Source of the DNA: Epiperipatus broadwayi
Taxonomy: Eukaryota; Onychophora; Udeonychophora; Euonychophora; Peripatidae
Direction of reading: 5' to 3'
DNA length: 64,000 nucleotides
NCBI GenBank assembly: GCA_028023455.1
Contig: JAQFVV010006273.1
Location: forward strand, 2,604,001 to 2,668,000
The number at the start of each line of letters is the position of its first letter. Within the stretch, counting starts at the first letter, position 1. Of the stretch, positions 13,701 through 24,970 are shown piece after piece. A program made the translations under genes and the position numbers. The notes beneath the pieces were generated by a model, which was not told the origin of the DNA, ran no database searches, and saw only the letters and a program-made list of their open reading frames with translations.

Positions 13701-16700
13701 AGAACATATTTCTGTTCACCACCTTCTATTAACATTTTTTAAATATTTAGATAAATAAAGTGTTTTCATTTTAATACATGGATGTGTAAACTATAGCTAA
13801 TATAATTACTAGCGATACTAAATTTTTAAATAGGGTCAATATAAAAGTAACTATAAGATGAGCAGTCACATGGCCTCATCATATATTTAAAAATGCAATC
13901 AGTGCATGGCCATTGATTTGAGGCTATTTAGATTTTGAGTGAAAATAGCTAGATATTAGCAATAAAACAATATTGAAAAAAATGGTTGGCTATGGATCAG
14001 CTGTATGAAAAAAAAAAAAATCCAAATGGAAAAAGAATGTGACTTGAATTTGAACTCAAGTCATGGAAAGCTAGGCATATACAAACCAATTTCATGAAAT
14101 ATATTATATATTAGATATATTTTTTAAAAAAAAAACTACTCCACTTCGTACTAAACCAGTACTCTTCAGTTGGCCTAGGCCTCAACCTTTGTTCAATATT
14201 TGTTAATACCAAATTATTACACTTTGATTCATATAAGTCACAATTTCTACAGTCTTAACTTTGTTATCAGTCACTTTATGTAATTCTATTAATAGTTATT
14301 AGTAATTATTAATTAAACTAGAGATTATTCTTAACCTAGATATAAATTTTAAATCTGTTAAGGATTAATATAATTTTTTTTCAATTAAATACATGAAATA
14401 ACTCAACTTCAAAAACATGTTTAATAGTCTTTAATTAAAATTTAAAATTTCTAACAGAATTAGAAATAATTTATAGTTTAATAAATGATTAGTAAAAATC
14501 ATTAATGTATTTATCTAAAGTGGTGTCAAAATTGTGAGAATAGAAAGTTTGACATTTGTAAATCAAAATGTAATATATATTATTTTACAAGTTTTATATT
14601 TAAATCTAAACTTATTTTATATGGACATTATATGTATATTTATAGAGGCTATATAGGGAAGCCAGACAAAAAAACAATTTTTGAAGAACTGAATACAACA
14701 AGTAATACAAATAAATAATATGTATTTGTCAATAAAATTAGAAATTTAATATCACAGAAATAACTAGAAATAAAGTATGCCATGTTCTACTCTGCGTTAA
14801 CCTAAATTAGGATAATACTTGATTTTTATCAGAGAATTTGCCATTGTGTATCATTTTTTAGTAAATAATAATTTGATGCACTTTTCTTTTATATAATAAG
14901 TTTATAAATATTTAAATATTTTGAGAGAATAAAAAATCTTATAGATCATCAACATGTAGGAAAAAATGCAAGGCAATAATTTTGTAAGATTTGTTAGAAA
15001 TATGCAGTCCCCATCAAAGCATAAAATAATAAATTCCATGTATAAAATAGAAGTAGCTGCTAAAAAAGAAAAAAAAAATATTTCCGTTGTCTCATAAATG
15101 AATATTGATAAATTTTTCTCTTTTGATAAACTTGGGCAACAAATACTAATGTTATAGTTGATTTACAATCTGATATTAACAAAAAAATATAGAATAGTAT
15201 ATTTTTATTATTATTATTTTTTTTTTAAAAAAAACTAATCAGTTGACTTAAGAACATGTTGATCTCAGGACACTAAATGCTACTCCGACGATCTTAAAAC
15301 AACCGAAAAAGATTGCAACCTTCACCAATATAAGGGAAATTGTATGTATATTATTTTACTAGATCTGACAAAAGATTAAAATAATAATATGATAACGAGA
15401 TAAGTTCAAATATAATTCTAAATTACTAATTGTTAAAATATTAATGATGTTAGAGCTAATTAGAATTGACGATGTAGTTCTAAAATTAAAATATTACTAT
15501 AAATCCCACTGAGAGGATACAATAATGGAGAATTACCAATACTGATGTTCAAATGTTTTTGCTTGATTCTAACATAGTTACAGTTTCTGTGTTCAAGTGA
15601 AAAAGATATCATTCTTACATAAACAAAAGTTATCACTTTTATACAGTCATTTAGAAATTAAAAAATAAATTTTGCTTGAAGTTAATTTTTTGCTTAAAAT
15701 ATTAATCAATAATCTACTAATTTAAGCTAATATTAATAAACATAGTGAAATATTGTCAGTTAAATTGCAATTTAAATTGAAATCTCACCTTTAATTTTAC
15801 TAAGAAGTAACTTGTGAAATGATATTCAAATATTTTCTATGATGAGACAAGATTAATTTTTACAATTCATGTTTGAATAGCTATTTATCGAATGAACATA
15901 TATATATAATCAGGATAGATAAAGACATTTTCCAATTTTAAAGATAATAGACGGCAATCAAAAACATTAAATGCAAAATATAAAACTAAAAAGAAATTTC
16001 CGCTATAGCAAAAATAAAAGAGAGAAAATAGTGCTTACCTTATTATTTTTCTTTATAAATTTCTTATTGTAATATCATACTATTATGTATTATAAAACGC
16101 TTTTTTAATTAATTTTTAAACCGGTTTGAAATACTACTTTATATAAGTGGTCAATTTAACTGTTACTCAAAAGATTTAACAGGTCAATTTAAATATGTTA
16201 AGATACTTGTTATAGCCAATAATATCTTACAAAAAGATAAAAAAAAATTGTTTTGTATGTTTATTATATATATAAATTAAAAATTAGTTTTTTAAAAACA
16301 AATATTTTTGGTGTCGATATATTTTAACCCCTAGTATCCTTTTTGTAAATCAATATCTTTATTAATATTCTCAGGAAATTAAAACAGAGCAAGAACTAAA
16401 AGTTAAATGTAAATTTTACAATAAGTATACAACAATCAAATATGTGATATACAAATACTTCCACACATACCACGTGCTGATCAATTACTCTCTACTTAAT
16501 ATTTTTCTTTTAAAAAAATACTATTACGTCTGATTAAAGTTTTTCATTGTATTCCTCTTTCAACCATATTCTTCTATTAAAAGCAATTAACATAGTATCT
16601 TTTTTTATTATTTAATTTAAACTATTCTCAAGTTCATCATTAAATATATTCACATTTCCAATCGATGAAGACGCACTCTTATCTTATAGTACATTTAATG

Positions 16701-17466
16701 TCATTGCATTTCACTTTACAAATTAATGAGTATATTATTGGTCATTTTCAGAATATTTTAGAGAATCTTTAAATTAAAAAATATTCAAAGCGTTTTTATA
16801 ATGTTAGAAATGATTTTATCATCTAATTTCCAAGTCTTCAGTCTACAAAGTGGCTAAAATATTTAAGTTCCTTCAAATTCTCTACAAAAATTTCTTTTCT
16901 TACCAACTTCTAAAATACTGCTTTAATTAAACCATAAATATCGAAAAAAGTATCTTCACAGATTGCATTTAAAACATATAAAATTATTTTTGACATGACA
17001 AAACTAGCACAATTATCACCATAGTGTTAATCTAAAAGCCAAGAAAATGATTTCCATTTATATTGAAATAAACTATGCAGAAAGAATAGTAAAATTATAA
17101 AGGATCTTCTCAATGGAATATTTAAATAAATACTTCAGTATCAATTACATAAATAAAAATACTTCAGTGGTAAATGTTCACATTAAAAATCTTGATAGCT
17201 CAATGGACACAGGAAAATGTATAATACTTTTGTATATTATCTTACAATAGTTGTATATTTACTAAGGCAATAAACCTTTAAGCATATGCGCTTGAAAATA
17301 CAAAGGTAATCAATGTGCGTTAAATAAATTTGTAATTACAACTTTAAATAGTTATATATACACACCCGGGTCTCGTTTTGTGGGGATTTTTAAATGCAAT
17401 TTTGAAGTTATGCGATTCATGTTTCTTCTTAATATCTTTGTATGCGGTTTTATTTTATGTGATAAA
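10769..17466. other. Very AT-rich non-coding DNA
   Basis: Long stretches are above about 75% A+T. No exon, RNA gene or repeat family was supported. It fits intron or intergenic DNA. Confidence 0.6.
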
Positions 17467-17597
17467 AATTATTAGATCAGAAGTCGAGCTCCAATAACAC
17501 ACTATTACTTTAAATATTATAAATTCCATGCACTCACACATCATATTTAAAGTAATAGGGTATTATCGGAGTTTGACTTCCATCTAATAATTTCAAT
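17467..17597. repeat. Inverted repeat directly upstream of fold-back copy A
   Basis: Arms of about 50 bp (17467-17517 and 17544-17597) share ATTATTAGAT, GAAGTC, and TATTACTTTAAATAT in opposite orientation, with several mismatches. Probably an older MITE. Confidence 0.5.
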
Positions 17598-17636
17598 ATT
17601 TTCAGTGCTTTATAATAGTACTGTAATATATTTTAT

Positions 17637-17650
17637 GCAATAAAGAAGTT
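17637..17650. repeat. Left 14-bp target-site duplication of fold-back copy A
   Basis: GCAATAAAGAAGTT is identical to 18359-18372 and immediately precedes the left arm. Confidence 0.8.
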
Positions 17651-17752
17651 AAACAGGCAAAACTTCATAGTGTAACGCCACTCTGTGCCAACCAGAGTAA
17701 TCAATGAAATGTCAGAAGGCTTGTGCATAAAATCCCCATCTAGTGCCTACTC

Positions 17753-17811
17753 ATCCAATATCCCCAGACTAGTTTCTGGCTTGTGGCCTTTGTCAGTGAT
17801 GAGCCTTGTAT
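17753..17811 (-). ncRNA. Decayed hammerhead ribozyme, left arm of fold-back copy A
   Basis: It has the same architecture as the copy C ribozyme on the minus strand. The first core box (complement of 17790-17796) reads CTGACAA, which loses the essential G of CTGANGA. Helix II (AGGC with GCC, loop CACAA), GAAA, CTAG and TC are retained, and so is most of helix I. It is predicted to be inactive or very weak. Confidence 0.78.
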
Positions 17812-18044
17812 CTGAGAGCACTGCATCTAGATCTTAGGATCTAATGCAACCCACTAGCAGCCACTTTTTATCTCTACTTAACTACAAAACTATGAGAATG
17901 AAATTGAAAACACAATATTTTCAATCTAAGCTCAATAGCTTATATAGTCATATGTGTCTGAACTCAGTTCAGCATGCAGACATTTTGTTAAACAGCCAAG
18001 ATACCAAAATGTATGGGTGCTGAACTGAGTTCAGACCATATGAC

Positions 18045-18052
18045 TATATAAG
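18045..18052 (+). promoter_or_regulatory. TATA-like motif in the right arm of fold-back copy A
   Basis: TATATAAG lies between the inner palindrome and the hammerhead and is conserved across the family. Its role as a promoter is inference. Confidence 0.3.
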
Positions 18053-18169
18053 CTATTGAGCTTAGATTGAAAATATTATTGTGTTTTCTATTTCATTCTC
18101 AAGTAAAGATAAAAGGTCTCTGCTGGAGGGTTGTATTAGATCCTAAGATTTAGGTGCAGTGCTCTCAGA

Positions 18170-18228
18170 ATCCAAGGCTACTCACTGACAAAGGCCACAA
18201 GCCAGAAACTAGTTTGGGGATATTGGAT
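18170..18228 (+). ncRNA. Decayed hammerhead ribozyme, right arm of fold-back copy A
   Basis: The core box at 18185-18191 reads CTGACAA. GAAA is at 18205-18208. CTAG is followed by TT, so the cleavage-site C is lost. The distal helix I segments ATCCAA (18170-18175) and TTGGAT (18223-18228) remain. It is predicted to be inactive. Confidence 0.78.
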
Positions 18229-18358
18229 CAGTAGGCATTAGATGGGGATTTTATGCACCAGCCTTCAGGCATCGGGTGGCACTATTCTTTGGGGAGTTTT
18301 GCCTGTTTAATAACAGTTATGTGCTAGCATAAGAGATGGTGATCATGTGATGTTTAGT

Positions 18359-18372
18359 GCAATAAAGAAGTT
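18359..18372. repeat. Right 14-bp target-site duplication of fold-back copy A
   Basis: This is the second copy of GCAATAAAGAAGTT, directly after the right-hand tail. Confidence 0.8.
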
Positions 18373-19296
18373 CATAATTCACTTAAAATCAGGATTTCCC
18401 CATTTTATATACATGCATTAAATTTTACAAGATTATATATAATGTAAATCTGTTCAAACATTATAGATGCCTATACTATGCATGTTGTTTTTGCATTTTA
18501 AATCACATTGTATTTTTGCTTTTTTATAAAAGAGTATGTATCAATTAATCATTTAGTGTCCACAAGTTTATTTTTAAAAGGTGAGTAACAATGGTGGGCA
18601 CAATTAAATTTGACAATTAAAAATTAAAATCTGATTTTTAATTATAATTAACAATTTAAAAATTACATAATGGGATCTGAAATTAATGAGATGCGAAGCA
18701 ACAAAATTTGATTTTTAAATGGAATTGAATATTAAAGACAAAAATAAGAATTTAATTTTTAATTGTTAGTTTTAATTAAATTTTGCCCAACAGCAGTGAG
18801 TAGGTGTCTTTTTATTATCATAAGTCTAAATTCTTATTTTTATTTTAAACTTTTAGCTTATTCTAATGGAGAGGAAAAAACATCCAAGAAAATGAATTTC
18901 TTTGGAAACAAAAATTTCAATTTTAGATTGCTTAATGAAATGGAAATGATCAACAGTGATTGGAAACCATTTTAGTTTGGAAGAGTGTACTATGAGCAAT
19001 TAAAAAAAAATGAAGTTGACACTAGTTGTATTTCCTCTTGTGATGAATTTGATGTCTTACTAATTCACAATGAACTTACATATCTTCAAATAGCTATAAT
19101 GATTAAAATACTGTACATGTATGAAAAAATGTAAAATACTGTAAATTATGCATAAAAATATATTGTTTTAAATAAAATTAAATACTGTAGTTAATAAAAA
19201 AAAGTTTGTCTTGTATCAATTTTTTCCAAATTCGAAATTTTTTATTAATCATATTTAATTTCCTTTTTTTTTATGCAAATTTTAAAGTAATTTTAC
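18373..19296. other. AT-rich non-coding DNA
   Basis: A patch of ATTTTTAATT-type repeats lies at 18590-18780; otherwise nothing seen. The ORF at 18763-18975 is not recognised. Confidence 0.5.
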
Positions 19297-19405
19297 TTTT
19301 TTTTTCATGTGTCAAAGCATCACCAGGAAGTGAACCCATGAACCTAGGACAACTGCTTGTGAGGCAGCCATACAGACCACTTGATGTTGTTGCTTTGCGT
19401 TTATG
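19297..19405 (-). mobile_element. tRNA-derived SINE, copy 1
   Basis: It is the same family as 23424-23537: the shared core reads CCAGGAAG, GAACCCA, GACAACTGCTTGT on the plus strand, next to CATGTG and a T-run at 19297-19305. It is more diverged, especially at the outer end, and no clear duplication was found. Confidence 0.65.
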
Positions 19406-19522
19406 TGATTTTTGAAAATTACAGTGCATATCCCCCATTTTTCAAGGTAAGTTGTCTATTGTTGTGCAATTTTTTTTGTGCACATTTTCTGAAGAACCTA
19501 TCTACTGCATAAAATGAGATCC

Positions 19523-19525
<3 letters not shown>

Positions 19526-19554
<29 letters not shown>
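19526..19554 (+). repeat. (TA)n microsatellite
   Basis: About 14 TA units. Confidence 0.9.
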
Positions 19555-19558
<4 letters not shown>

Positions 19559-20719
19559 GCAACTGATGTGTTTCTCAAAATGATATATAATATTTAATCA
19601 CCAAAAATGCAAAGTTTCCACTCTGTTGATCAAATTGAATTTTTTAATGTCTAAACTGAGAATTGCACATAATTGTCACCATTTCATTGTATTAAATTAA
19701 TGCAATAAATCCTATTTATAGTAGAAGCCAAGTATTATTGGCCTTTATATAATGTATGTATCCAGATTTATATTATATGTGTGTATATTGAAATACTTAC
19801 TTTTCTATGCATCTAGTTTATGCATATACAATTATACATATGTAAATATTCAAAGTTTTACATAAATTATGATAATTTATTATTCACAAAGGTGAGATTA
19901 CCAGTTTTTGTTACAGAATTCAACATCAAGAAATACCTTGATTTTCTTTCTCAGATGCCCTTTTCTTTTTAACAGAAGCATCTCCTAATATTTACAGATA
20001 GCAGATTATATAGGAATGACTGTATAAAGTCAATAGTGATTGAGACTTTATGGCAGAGTGTTTGAAAATACTAAATTATTAACTTCTGTTGCTAATGATG
20101 ATAGAATTTTTTTTATCTGACTACCAACAATTGTATATCATTTCCATATGAAATGTTGGATGCAAAAAAATAATAATTTATGATATTAGAAAAAATATTA
20201 TTGGTCTGTGAATTTATGAATAAAACTGAAAAAATAATTGGTTCAAAATTTAAAAGAACATGCATTTTATCAAAAAAAAACTCAAGAATTTTTTAAATTA
20301 TATATATTGTTTGTTTTTTGTCTTTTACTTCCAGTTACTATTGGATAATTATTGGAATTGTTTTACAATGTTTTCCCCCTCTCTAATTGATGTGTTGTCT
20401 ATTTTTTGAATTATTTATTATTATTTCATTTATAAGTTATATTTTGATTTTGAAATTTTATTTATTTTTTTTTAAACATAAGATCTGGCTGAAATACTTT
20501 CTTGCATAGAGAAAAATTAGTCAGTTCTTAATGACCAATACAAGTCAGAGTTTCTTGCTAATATTCTCTGTTAAAGGTACAATGATGGAGAGGACAGTAT
20601 TTACCAAAATTACCTTGAGTGATGTTGTAAAACCTAAATTATTGAAATCTAAATAGCTTAAACTTTACACAGCTTAGATTTGTTACTCAAATCATTGATT
20701 TGATAGAGAGATACTCTAC
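19555..20719. other. AT-rich non-coding DNA before the hAT element
   Basis: Nothing recognisable. Confidence 0.6.
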
Positions 20720-20727
20720 TACTAGAT
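20720..20727. repeat. Left 8-bp target-site duplication of the hAT element
   Basis: TACTAGAT is identical to 23243-23250. Confidence 0.92.
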
Positions 20728-23242
20728 CAGTGGTAGTCAACCTTGTCCCTACTGCCCACTAGAGGGCATTCCAGCCTTTATGCTGGGTGGTAGGGGCTTT
20801 GTCCAATACTGAAGCACTTTTTAAAAAAATTTTATAGCATAATTTAAAAACATTTTCATTAGGTTTTCATAAAATTCCCCATGACAATTTAAATTTCTGA
20901 AAATATACTATTTGTATCTCATGCACATAAGTTTAGTTCATGTTAGGTAAGTGAAACTACATGGAGCTATAGTGTAACCACTAACAAAAGATTCTTGTCT
21001 CGGAGTACCTCATGCATCTCCTCCCCAAACCCAATCCATGATGTGTGAGAAGCATGCACAGATGACAATTTATGGTGAAGGCTCTTGTTTTTGTTTGCAT
21101 TGGTCAGTACACAGTTATATTTGTCAAAGTGAGCAAGTGCCTACAGCTTCAAACAAAATATTATGAAATATTGTGAGCCCATGTCTCAAAAAAAGAAATA
21201 TGCTTGTGGCTATTTACCAGAGTATCTAAAGATGAGTTTCATAGAATCTGTTGTAAATAAACAAAACCCAATGTGTTTGTGTCATAAAACATTTTCCAAT
21301 GAGGCAATGAAGCCAAGTCGATTGTAAGAACATCTTGCTACAAAGCATCCAAGTGATAAGAACAAGCCCATTGAATGTTTTCAGGAAATATAAAAAAAAT
21401 TTCAAAATTGCATCATTTAAGAAATGTGTAGTGAAGAAAGATGGATTAATTGCCTTTTATTGCATTTCACAATTAATTTCAAAAAGTGATAAAAGCTATA
21501 ATATTGGAGAAACTGTCATAATACCTTCTATAAAAGAATTCATCAATATATACCTGAAATTTTTTAAATGTTGCCCCTAAACAATAGCATATTAAAGCAG
21601 CAAATTGAAAAAATGGCAGTTAATGTTGAAAAAAAACTTATAAGTATTCTACAAAACTCTTCATTTTCCATGTAATTGAATGAGTCTACCATTGAAGATA
21701 ATAATGCTTTATTGATGTCATATGTATGTTATTTGGATGAAATCAATACATCATGAGAAGAAATGCTATTCACAATAAATCTCATTACAGATACAAAAGG
21801 ATTATCTATATTTAATAATGTAAAATCATACTTTACAAAAAATAATATTCCTTTGAATATTATTGCATGCACTATTGATGTAGCACCATCAATGGTAGGC
21901 CACTATCATGGATTTATTGCTTATTTGAAGAAAGAAGTGCCAAGTGTTTTATGTATTCATTGTGTGGTACACAGACAACATATTGTAGAAAAACATCTAA
22001 GTACAAGTCTCCATTCATTATTAAGTATAATAATTCAAACCATAAACAAGATCAAATCCAATGCAAAAAATGATAGGAATGTTTTGGCAGCTTTGCCAGG
22101 ACAATAACAAAAATTTTAATACATCACTTTTGCACACAAAAGTTCAGTGGTTATCAAAAGGCACATCTTCGACTCATTTTGTAGCATTATATGATAGTCT
22201 TATACAATTTTTTTAAGGTAATTATGAGACCAATCTGTGATTACAATTGAAAACAGTAAAGAATGATGCCTTTTATTTGGCAGATATTTTCAAGAGATTT
22301 AATGATGTCAATTTGCAGCTTCAAGGAGCTAATAAAACTCTTATAGATTGCCAAAGTATTGTGTCATTATTTATTGACAAACTTGAACTACTTCATTATA
22401 ATCTATTGAAGAGATAATTTCATTAGTTTCCTGAATTAGCATCTATAAAAGATAATGTAACTCCAGAGGATATTAACAGATTCAGTAGCCACCTCAATGA
22501 ACTTAAATTGGACATGGAAAAATGATTTGAAGATATTTTGAAATTAAAGATATATGATTGGATAAAAAATTCTTTTACCACAAATATTGCAGAGGCTGAT
22601 ACAACTTGCCAAGAAGAAATTAGATATGATGAAGAAAGTAAACATAAATTTGATAGTGATGGATATGAAAACCTATGGCAAAATAAAAAAAATGCCCATC
22701 TTATATCCAAATATGTGGAAAATGATATTCAGTTTATGGATACCTTTCCCTACCTCATATCTTGTGGAATCAGGCTTTAGTACCATTAATCATATTATGA
22801 CCAAAGAAAGAAACCACTGAATATTTCCGGAAAGGAGACCATTCGTTCCTTACAAAAATTGAGCCAGATATCCAGTATTTAGTTTCGCAGCATCAGTCTC
22901 TCAGGGATCTCATTAATAATTTAATTAATTAAATGTAATTTCATCAGACTTCATGCTTCTATGTATACAAAGTGTAAATAAAAAGATAGATTTAACTACA
23001 GTAAGTTATTTTATAAAGATTTATTCTGCCAAACGTAGCGAAAGTCCAACATAAAGTATTTGGTAAGTAATTGTTATTATTATATGCTTTAGTTTGCTGT
23101 AACTCTACTTTATAAATTTTATAAAGTTACTTCCCTACTTTATAAATCACCATTACTGTGGAACCGGTGGGCGGTTAGAAAATTTTATTACTAACAGAGA
23201 GATAAAAGTGGGCAGTGGGTATAAAAACGTTGACTACCCCTG
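20728..23242 (+). mobile_element. hAT transposon of the Buster type, complete but inactive
   Basis: The 2515-bp element starts CAGTGGTAGTCAACCTTG and ends in the inverted form of CAGGGGTAGTCAACGTT. Both ends share the subterminal ACTGCCCACT. Perfect 8-bp direct repeats TACTAGAT flank it at 20720-20727 and 23243-23250. The TA in the middle of the duplication fits the nnnTAnnn target preference of Buster hAT elements. It carries a broken transposase related to ZBED5/SCAND3-type proteins. Insertion is complete at both ends. Confidence 0.93.
21181..22925 (+). pseudogene. hAT transposase pseudogene (ZBED5/Buster-like)
   Basis: The likely start is ATG 21181 (MSQKKKYACGYLPEYLKMSF). A BED-like stretch follows with CLCHKTFSNEAMKPSRL near 21260-21325. 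The catalytic core frame at 21676-22107 reads NESTIEDNN, then TDTKGLSIFNNV, TIDVAPSMVGHYHGF, and CIHCVVHRQHIVEKHLS, typical of this hAT family. Next is HTKVQWLSKG near 22135. The C-terminal dimerisation segment reads YLVESGFSTINHIMTKERN near 22760-22818. Stops interrupt the frame near 21330, 21752, 22105, 22215, 22418 and 22523, and frameshifts occur around 22107 and 22760. The first acidic residue appears replaced (NEST for DEST). The protein cannot be made. Confidence 0.88.
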
Positions 23243-23250
23243 TACTAGAT
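23243..23250. repeat. Right 8-bp target-site duplication of the hAT element
   Basis: TACTAGAT directly follows the right terminal inverted repeat. Confidence 0.92.
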
Positions 23251-23423
23251 CATGAAACATCATATATAATCATAATGTATACATATATAATCAGTGATAC
23301 TTTGTAATGTTTTTGCATGCAATATAGTGAATAGTATGTAGGTGGGTTGACATAGAACATATTAATTGTCAAATATAGGTCTTATTATTTTAGAAAAATG
23401 CATTTGGCTAAAACGAAATAGTG

Positions 23424-23537
23424 TTTTTTTTTTTCTCATGTGCCATAGCATCAGCCAGGAAGCGAACCCACTAACCCGGGACAACTGCTTGTAAGTCAGC
23501 TGTGCTGACCTCTCAACCACCAAAGCTTGACAAACAC
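23424..23537 (-). mobile_element. tRNA-derived SINE, copy 2
   Basis: Read on the minus strand it has an A-box-like GGTGGTTGAGAGGTCAGCA, an anticodon-arm-like section, and a B box GGGTTCGCTTCC. It ends in GGCACATGAG and an A-run (T-run 23424-23434 on the plus strand). AATAGTG at 23417-23423 and 23538-23544 is a 7-bp or longer target duplication. It is a Pol III-type retroposon with no coding capacity. Confidence 0.75.
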
Positions 23538-23544
23538 AATAGTG

Positions 23545-24589
23545 ATTTGTGTACATGTTGAAAAAAATTATCGATAATAGAATGATCTATTCAGTCTAGT
23601 GAAATAATAAAATGAAAGTCGCTATGTTATAAAGCATCTTATTACTACTTTCCTTTGAAGTTAATTTAAAATTATTTTTTTATAATTCAATTTTTTTTTT
23701 GATAGGCTATTTTTAAAACTGTTTAATAATACATATCTGAATATATTTATAATTATATAAAACAGCTGTGAACATTTTTTAAAAGAAAATATTATATTTA
23801 TTATTGATATAGTTGAATGTATATATTTATTAAGCAAAATACTCTTCTACGCCTTAGAAATGACTATTCTTCTAAAGCTTTTATTTCTTTATTTTTTTTT
23901 TTTTTTTAAATTTTTTTATTTAAGAAACAATTTTAGAACTTTCTGAACCATGACCAATTTCTGAATCATGTATTATTATTTGAATATTTAGATAAATTAT
24001 AAAATTTAAAAAAAAAATGGATTCAATCAATCATCTTATTATCTTTTTGTAAAGCAGGTTTTGAAAAGTACATAGAAAACGTAAATAGTTTAGTTTATTA
24101 TATACAGATTTTGAATTTAAATACTGACTATATGCTAGAGTTTAATTATTACTTTTAATTCAAAGCTTTATCCTAAAATAGCTGTCACAGTTATTTATAA
24201 AACATTTTAAAATTGTATTTTTTTTTTTCTAATTCTAATTAAAATATTACTTTTTTGAAAAATTTAGCCGGACGGAAAAAAAAAACAGAATTTGATATTT
24301 TCTTACAACCTATATAAAAAATAGTTGCTTACATACCTTTATTTAATTTTTTTTTTACCTTCTAGCTGTGAAATTTAATGCTGTAAAAATTACAGTAGTA
24401 TCTGTTATTGATAACTTGTCTAGAGACATTGATTAAATTTCAGATTTTGATAAATTTTGACAAATTATTAAAGGCTCTTAATCTATATACTTTTTCTAAA
24501 ATAGAGCGGCTTATATATTATTATTATGATGATGATGATTATTATTATTATTGAATACAGCTTTTCTAACTATATATGTAAACCACAAA
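23545..24589. other. AT-rich non-coding DNA
   Basis: Only homopolymer runs and a short ATT/ATG tract near 24520. Confidence 0.6.
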
Positions 24590-24970
24590 TGACAACTCTT
24601 ATTGCTGCGCCGTTCCCATTTGTTAGATAAGCTAGCAAATAAATGTAAAATAACCATTTCCATTTATAATCTTAGTATTACAGAGAGGTAATTATCGTAA
24701 TAGATTTCTAACTATAAAATCTTTCAATTGACTCGTAAATCGAAAGATTTCGCGAGTATTAATGTGTAATAGGAATTGTGGACTTAATCAGTGAAGTATC
24801 AAATAGCTTCACGCTCTCGGATCTAACCGCTTCAGCTTCACCTATTTATATAGAAAGTAGTTGAAGTAAAGAAGGGTTCCCCTCTTTTCTTCCAAACGTA
24901 AGCTTGTGGTTGAGACCTGTAGAGATCCCTACCTTCGTATTTTCAAGCGCACATTCTTGAGGTTTATTGC
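24590..24970. other. CpG-containing unique stretch, possible regulatory DNA or non-coding exon
   Basis: Against a strongly AT-rich and CpG-poor background, this segment has clustered CpGs (GCTGCGCCG, TTTCGCGAG, CACGCTCTCGG, AACCGC) and no repeat match in the window. ATTTATATAG near 24843 is TATA-like. No ORF or splice structure could be supported. Confidence 0.3.

Larger units (their letters stand above)
17651..18358. mobile_element. Fold-back element with hammerhead ribozymes in both arms (copy A)
   Basis: This 708-bp non-coding element has a left arm at 17651-17974 and an inverted right arm at 18018 to about 18310, around a 43-bp loop. A right-only tail of about 50 bp ends in GATGTTTAGT. 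Perfect 14-bp direct repeats GCAATAAAGAAGTT flank it at 17637-17650 and 18359-18372. The inner end of each arm is the odd-length palindrome CTGAACTGAGTTCAG next to a TATATAAG motif. Sequence, tail and duplication size match copy C. Both ribozyme cores carry CTGACAA in place of CTGANGA, the expected result of deamination of a CTGACGA ancestor. The two arms share the change, so they were made from one template. Confidence 0.85.
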
